Shown here piece after piece: positions 58,285 to 64,000 of a stretch of DNA of 64,000 bases; the stretch's first letter is position 1; each line of letters opens with the position of its first letter. Position numbers and translations under genes: made by a program. The notes under the pieces are model-generated. The model was not told the DNA's origin and did no database searches. It saw only the letters and a program-made list of their open reading frames with translations. Source of the DNA: Stichopus chloronotus (lineage: Eukaryota > Echinodermata > Holothuroidea > Aspidochirotida > Stichopodidae). The stretch is from NCBI GenBank assembly GCA_021234535.1, contig CM037830.1:7505252-7569251 (forward strand), in the 5' to 3' direction.

Positions 58285-61200
58285 TCACGTGAAATGTTCC
58301 ACGGCAAATGCGTTTAAAATATTATCCTTTAGTTTGAGATTTACGATGTCTTTTATCGGGGCCGCAGAACAGTGTTTATTTAATGACTTAATCATTTTCT
58401 TACCTACCTTCCTGTAGTAATCCCCGTGAGTATTTGAGCCATAACCATCAAAGGCTGCTTTTGCATGGGCCATTTCATGTACAAGAGTTTCGTACAATGT
58501 TATACATGTCAGATGCACCCTTCCATAGAGTAAAATGAAATCAAAATCACCAACAACCCCCAGTCGTGACATTGTTAATCCTTTAATAGTAGTTTTTAAA
58601 TGTTCGGGTAGGTTTTCTACTACCACTAACTTTTCACTCGCGGCCGGAAACGTACTGTTTAAGGCAACTCTATTAACAAAGTTATATATTTCCTCCGCGG
58701 GAGCCTGCCACTTGTGAACCCCATAATAGCGTCCAAATGCTAGTAAATCAGCTGCCGACTTGATGTTGTACATTCTCTCCTTGCTTTCTGCAACTGTTAT
58801 CTTACTTAACCTACCCCGACAGTGTAAGCAGTAAAAATCTCTTCTAGTTACGCGATCTACGCATGCCTCGTGAAACCATTCTTTACATACTGCGCATTGG
58901 TGCATTTTCCTTCCGTCATCAGGTCTCCTACACGTGCAATAGATCTTTTCTGTCAAAACACGTAGTCTCCTTCTCCCAGATCGGTCCGAAGATCGTATGC
59001 CGAACGGTATCATCTGCCCATTTGATAGATTACTTAGGAGACCTTGCCACATGCTGTGCTCGTCATAGTTTATCTTAGTCGGGTCTTGACCAGCGCAAAG
59101 CGATGCGGCGAAAGCAAGCGCATAAACTCCACAGGAAGAGCCGTCACTTTGTTGATTTACATTCATTATGTGAATAAACATTTGTCTTTCTTTAGTGTGC
59201 AAAAGGCTAGCTGCAGCTTCAACAATTTCTAACGGATATGAGAATCTACCAGGTAACTTGCTGTCGAATAATGACACATTTGGAGAGGACATTCCAATGT
59301 TACTCAGGACTACCCAATGTGAATTTCGTATGTGGACTATTTGTACAAATTCACAAGATTCTGGAACAAACCCAACTGATCGCGTGAGCAATGTGTCTTG
59401 CAACCCTCCAACACCACACTTTTCCTTGAGTAATTTCTGCCCTGCATTTATTATAAGGTCATTCAGCCATGTTCGATCAAGCAGTATCTGCCTATCGTTG
59501 TCAGTGAGCCCAAGACGGGGTATCCATTTATTCGGTTGACTTGTTTTTTTCTTTCCTTTTCTTGATCTTTTACCTCCCTTACTTGAAGTTGCCTTGCTCA
59601 AAGGCTTACGCTTTCTCTTCATGTTTGCTTCTTCATCATTTTTGAGGTCTGTAGGTCTGTCTGGTTGTGGTCTTATTGATTCACCTCTATGGTTATTTTC
59701 ATTTTGTTTTTCCTTTCTGTCGAGGTCTCTCCGATTGTCAGTTGCGTCATCATCCCGATCAAACTTGTGGTTATGTGAGTCTGGTGTAGGGGAAATTCCG
59801 ATATCCATTATAACTTTCCCAAGAGAATTAAATGTCAGTGGGTGTCCCATGGCCTTTTGCAGGCTTTGTAATTGCTTTTGATTTAATGCTCTGTTCCTCA
59901 GGTCTAATATGCTCCTAAATAAGAATATATGCTTCACAGGTGACATCTGGGTTAAAAAATAATTGCTCTTATTAATTTCACTATGCAGTTGTTCTTGTGC
60001 TTGTGTGTTCACCTTTCCGAACAACTCAGGAACAAACTGAACCCTGCGAAGGACTTCAAATTCTGCGTTGGTATTCTTTTCATGCAGTCTATCAAAAAGG
60101 CAGTAGTGCTCTGCGCTGCCGGTAACTGGGTGGACCTGACTGTTGTCAACGTCATCAGCACTTATCCCCTCTTCAAGCCATGGCAGACTCTTCTGAAAAT
60201 TGTTTGTTTTTACCAACCTAATAGTATAAGCAGATGGCTCAGCAAGCATTCCTTCATTCGGATGAAACATATCAGGAAACCTCTTGTTACCGTGGGCAAC
60301 AACCATGTGGGCCATATCCACAATAACAATATTCGGCAGATGTTCCATAGACATAAGTAAATCCACGATGTCACGTGGACTTTCCGCACGAACCAGAAAT
60401 TTTGTTGCATAAACTACACCGTGTGGACAAACCATTGAGCCCCAACCTCCAGTACAGCCCTGCATTTTAGAAAATATTTTGTTGAACTTCGTCTTGTCCC
60501 TAATCAAAGTGTCTCTGATTTTCCTGATTATGTCCAATTTGGACATTTTAGATGTACCTCTGATACCAATGTCCCGTCCAATTTGTCTAATGTAGGGAAG
60601 ATTACTACCATGCAGTAACTCGATAAGTCTTTCCTGAGTAAACTCACGCGCGTCATCTTCCAAGAGACCGGTTCCTCTGTGAATCTTTTTGTGTTCTGTG
60701 TTCAGGATGGTGTTAGAATTTCTCGTGTTTCTTCCAATATATGGAGACCAATATGTATATGATGGCACAATGTCAAACGGATTCTTCTGGGAGTGACCTA
60801 ATAAACCAGTGGCCAATAAATTTAATTCCACATCTGCCCAAAACTGATCACAATCCACTTTGTCATGTCCATCTGTTTCTTCGGGTAGTTCCAACTCTGC
60901 TATGTCACAATGGAACGCGCCCTTTTTGTCGACGTCTAATATTACTACCTCTGGATGATATCCACAAACTACACAATGGAAGGGGTAAGACCGTGCACAA
61001 AGTGCTTGGAAATGCAGGAAACTATTAATTATATTCTGTTGTCTTATATCAGTATTTAACTGCTTATTAATAAGGTCCGTGTGTCGTCCAAGGGCAATGG
61101 AACATTCAAGTCCTTTCTCCAAACGATCAAGCATTTGTATAGACACCAAAAATATGTCGTTGTAGTTGTGAACACCTTCAGAACTTTCTTGGTATCTGTA

Positions 61201-61408
61201 CGGTAATTCGCACTGCAAGCAAACTTTACAATATGTCTGGATTCCACGAAGTAGTCCTCTGGATGTTAACAGAGTGGCTTTGTCGGATATCTTTATTGGT
61301 CCTGACAATCGGTGTCCACATGCCGAGCAATGTGTTTCTGAAGGAATAAATTCAGATGGATAAGTGCCAGCAATATTTATGTATGCAGATGGAATGGGCC
61401 ATGGAATG

Positions 61409-61459
<51 letters not shown>

Positions 61460-61667
61460 TTTTAAATATACTTATAAAAGTTGCAGTTAATCGATTCAAA
61501 TTGTACACAAAACAAGCGGAAACGGTGTCAACCTATACACCCAAATACCACCTCAATCATTATGAACAAACATAAATACCGTTTCATATTCCGATTTGAG
61601 GCTTTGGCTCCTTTCTTCGCCACACCGTTCGTAGCATTAGGGGGCATTTGAGGCCTCGCTAGTTTGC
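58285..61667 (-). CDS. KDZ-transposase-related protein with SAP-like, Ulp1, PHD and SprT-like domains
   Basis: One exon, 58285-61408 (1,040 residues; TAG acceptor at 61409-61411), is joined in phase to a probable upstream exon 61580-61667 across a TA-rich intron. Numbering is from the large exon. Cys pairs C27/C30, C60/C63/C66 and C145/C148 form an N-terminal cluster. The region around 145-510 resembles proteins annotated HMGXB3-like (cysteine clusters associated with KDZ transposases), with conserved ILDVDKKG and IVIVDMAHMVVAHGNK. A SAP-like helix pair is near 252-303. Basic linker: 590-625. Ulp1/C48 protease: His697 (NSHWVVL), Asp715, Gln752/753, Cys759 (DGSSCGVYA). PHD: C824, C826, C838, C841, H846, C849, C860, C863. 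SprT-like: HEMAH at 977-981 plus His994. No initiator Met is found, so the N-terminus is incomplete. It could be an element-encoded transposase or a domesticated nuclear protein. Confidence 0.85.
61411..61455. repeat. (TA)n microsatellite in a presumed short intron
   Basis: This is an uninterrupted AT dinucleotide run of about 45 bases. It directly abuts the acceptor of the large exon at 61408. Confidence 0.95.
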
Positions 61668-62789
61668 CTGTGTAGAAAAGAAAGGATATTTAGATCATGG
61701 GCGTCAGTCCGGAGGGAGGGGGGGGGGACGAACGGACACGTTCCCACTCCCCACATTTGCATTTTCATAAGTTGGGGACATAATACGAAATGTCTACCAC
61801 CTTCCATTTCGTAAAAGAGAGGTTTTGGCTCTCTTTTTTTTAATGGTTTAGGGGACATTGTAACAAATATTGCCCACAGTTTTGGTTAGTGACTAATGTA
61901 GTCGCTACACTGATATAAATGCTCTCTGTGTGACCAATGTAGATATTCATATACCAATATTAGACATATTTACATATCCCAAAAATGCCCCACACAGTGT
62001 TCATTTGCTTTGTTACTTCCGTTGATTGTGTACTTGGTGTTTCTTTCGGAGCCGACAGAAACTACTGACGAACGTTACCTCATTGCCCCCCCCCCCAACG
62101 TTTCGAATGTCAATTATCATGTTAACGAATTTTAAGCTTATATAGAACAATCGTCTTTAATGTGACTGATTTTATAGTTGATTTCTTCTTAGTTTATATT
62201 TGCTTAAAAGTTTATGTCTTCAACATCATATTCAAGAATCATAAAAATTTCTTAACAGACAGACAGAGAGACAAATAGATAGACAAACAGACAGACAAAT
62301 AAACAGACAAATAGACAAAACAAAAGAAAAAACATGTTATCGTAAGAAAGTACAAACTGTTGAATTAAGTTTTTGGTAAACTATGATAGCATAAATATTC
62401 TAGATGAGGGCAATTTAATTAATACTAGTTTTCAAAAGAATGATGTTTTTCTCATTAATTGATAGATTGCGGACCTGAGAGTCCTGTTTCAGTGCTGGGT
62501 AGATGAAGCTTAGAATACCTGGGAAGCACCGTTTCCGAACATCGGGATGGGTGGTTGTAAACAAATATTTTTTGTTCTACTCTCCGCGCCAACTCGTGGT
62601 GGCGCTCTGCTTAGGTAGTCCTGCGCGCAGTGCGCATAATGGGCTTTTGCCCTCCCGCCAGGCTTAATACATGATATCGATGACGTATAAACAAAACATG
62701 CCCCAATCATTGCATCCTGGTGGTGCTTTGGTAATTTCTGTATACATTCTATTCACGTCCATCTTCTTTTCTGCCTAACCTACAAAAGT
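61668..62789. other. Non-coding spacer with G-run repeat, tetranucleotide repeats and MITE scrap
   Basis: No exon completing the 5' end of the large gene was found. Contents: a G-homopolymer repeat scrap (about 61700-61730) resembling 12680-12740, a degenerate (ACAG/ATAG)n microsatellite at about 62256-62325, and a reversed relative of the 40.6-kb MITE interior at about 62570-62645. Confidence 0.4.
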
Positions 62790-63115
62790 TTTTTTTCGCC
62801 TTCGGCAAAGAATAAAAACTGAAGAAACACAATGCTTTTATAACCAGAAAGCCAAAAGGCTTTGTGATTCCTTGCTACATGGTTGTATTACAACAAACAT
62901 GAATTATTCACATGACAAGTATAAGATCAACTGCAGTTATTTTTCTTGATACACCACAAGCCTTTAACCCAAAATGACCTCTGTTTTGGTGACCTAAAAT
63001 GACTGCGACATTTGATGTCCACCAAAAGCAATAGGGATCACCTACCTAGGCCATACAACCCACACATCAAGTACAGTATGAGTACGGTATGAAATCAGTC
63101 AACATTATCTCTGAG
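62790..63115 (-). repeat. Truncated AGGTCA-element end inserted in gag remnant
   Basis: The block from ATAACCAGAAAGCC (62839) through GATTCCTTGC to the GTTGACTGATTTCAT-like phrase near 63100 is the reverse complement of the right end of array A (about 32940-33206). Only one unit remains. Its inner edge abuts the retroelement gag frame near 63115. Confidence 0.7.
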
Positions 63116-63650
63116 CTCCAAGAAACACACAAGTAATCAATGCTGCTTCTAGTCTTGCCTGTTGTTAGTTGAATCAAATACCTCAACCTTACCTCATCTG
63201 AACTCAGCTTGTCTGCCATATTTACCTCAAAATTCTTCATAAACGACCAGAATGTTCTTGGGTCTCCATCGTATGGTGGAATTTCTGCCTTAGGTAATTC
63301 CAACGCTAATTTGAAACTCAATTTCCTCCTGCAACTTTTTCAATGCTTCCTCCCTCTCCTCAGTATAATGCTTTTGGCATTCCAACATCCAGCTTTCTGC
63401 TTGCTCAAATGCTTCATCAGACAACAGCCCAGCCAGATCAGCATGAACCTCTTCCATTGCCTCAAATTGGTGCTCTGCCTTTTGCAAATTTTCCTTTATC
63501 GACTCTGCGATAATTTCTTCCTTGTTACAAGAAGCTTTTAACACACTCAAAGTCCTTGTAAGTTGACCCTAAGTTATGATTCCTCCTCAATATTTTTGCT
63601 TCCTCCATCCTTTCCGACATTGTGAAATATGATTGAAAGTACTCCAATTT
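63116..63650 (-). pseudogene. BEL/Pao-type retrotransposon gag remnant
   Basis: A minus-strand frame contains LPKAEIPPYDGDPRTFWSF followed by DEVRLRYLIQLTTGK, the pattern of the gag domain known as DUF1759 in BEL/Pao elements. Upstream, about 80 residues rich in Glu, Lys, Gln and Leu look like the N-terminal coiled coil. The coiled-coil and domain parts are in different frames (shift near 63290-63321), and a second shift lies near 63550. Downstream the gag is cut by the AGGTCA-type repeat, and no protease, RT or LTR is seen. It is a dead fragment. Confidence 0.75.
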
Positions 63651-64000
63651 GATTGTTAAGTAACCTTGTTCTGCTACCAGCTGTTCCTCTGGATATTGAT
63701 ATTATCCAAATAAATGACAGAACAGATGGTTTTTTTATTTTCTTCATTTTTTTTTATAAACCCATTAACATTCCAATGCATGAATGCCACCTTGTCTATC
63801 TGACCCCATGACCCCCATACCAAGACTATCTCTCTGGACAACTTATCGAGGCCCCTCACACTAGAAGTTACTCACTAAGTTACAAATGCAGTACTGTAGG
63901 GAGCAATCCCGTTGAGTTAACTGTGTGCGACAGAATCAAAAACTGAAATTGCACAATGTAGCCCCATATGCATTTGTACGGTAGTTTATAATAACCACAA
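63651..64000. other. No feature recognised
   Basis: This would be the 5' side of the gag remnant. I looked for an LTR end or primer-binding site and found none I could support within the window. Confidence 0.3.

Noticed and set aside
59594..60360. Plus-strand frames opposite the large gene
   Set aside because: They are antisense shadows of the conserved minus-strand coding exon.
63674..63859. Minus-strand frame with WNVNGF as the start of a LINE endonuclease
   Set aside because: A six-residue resemblance is too short, and no following endonuclease motif is seen.

Overview
This is a eukaryotic (animal) nuclear window, not bacterial. Short exons are separated by long AT-rich introns with GT/AG borders. 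Three orthologues of human genes can be followed exon by exon, and the intergenic DNA is full of MITE-like elements, minisatellites and retroelement scraps. The gene content and repeat style suit a marine invertebrate, probably a deuterostome such as an echinoderm; that placement is inference.

Layout. 0-11 kb: a possible non-autonomous hAT-like element (1370-3639) and a tentative unidentified multi-exon gene on the minus strand (5013-11157). 11-18 kb: no supported gene; a LINE reverse-transcriptase fragment (16490-17051, minus) and a cluster of near-palindromic boxes (17092-17545). 18.3-22.0 kb: RAB43, complete in three coding exons (+). 29.4-39.6 kb: ISY1, complete in eight exons (+). Its first intron holds a transposon with perfect 8-bp target duplication, a second inverted-repeat element, a tRNA-like sequence and two tandem arrays rich in AGGTCA motifs. 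40.6-41.2 kb: a MITE with perfect terminal repeats and 6-bp duplication, probably in the ISY1 3' UTR. 42.4-51.1 kb: PMPCB (mitochondrial processing peptidase beta), minus strand, convergent with ISY1. Its exon structure is complete from the second coding exon, but five single-base excesses break the frame in three late exons. 52.4-55.5 kb: a 234-bp satellite with more than eleven nearly identical copies. 55.8-58.25 kb: diverged AGGTCA-type arrays in both orientations. 58.3-61.7 kb: a large minus-strand gene for a multidomain protein: cysteine cluster/KDZ-transposase-like region, SAP-like motif, Ulp1-type cysteine protease, PHD finger and C-terminal SprT-like zinc protease. 62.8-63.65 kb: a truncated BEL/Pao-type gag remnant interrupted by another repeat copy.

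The three orthologues are housekeeping genes of unrelated pathways: Golgi/membrane traffic (RAB43), spliceosome (ISY1) and mitochondrial presequence removal (PMPCB). RAB43 and ISY1 are also neighbours in human, but in the opposite order. The most unusual item is the 58-61.7 kb protein, which joins a transposase-like region to two different protease folds and a chromatin-reader finger. The most informative quality signal is in PMPCB: each of the five frame breaks looks like both alleles of a synonymous third-position variant written one after the other.
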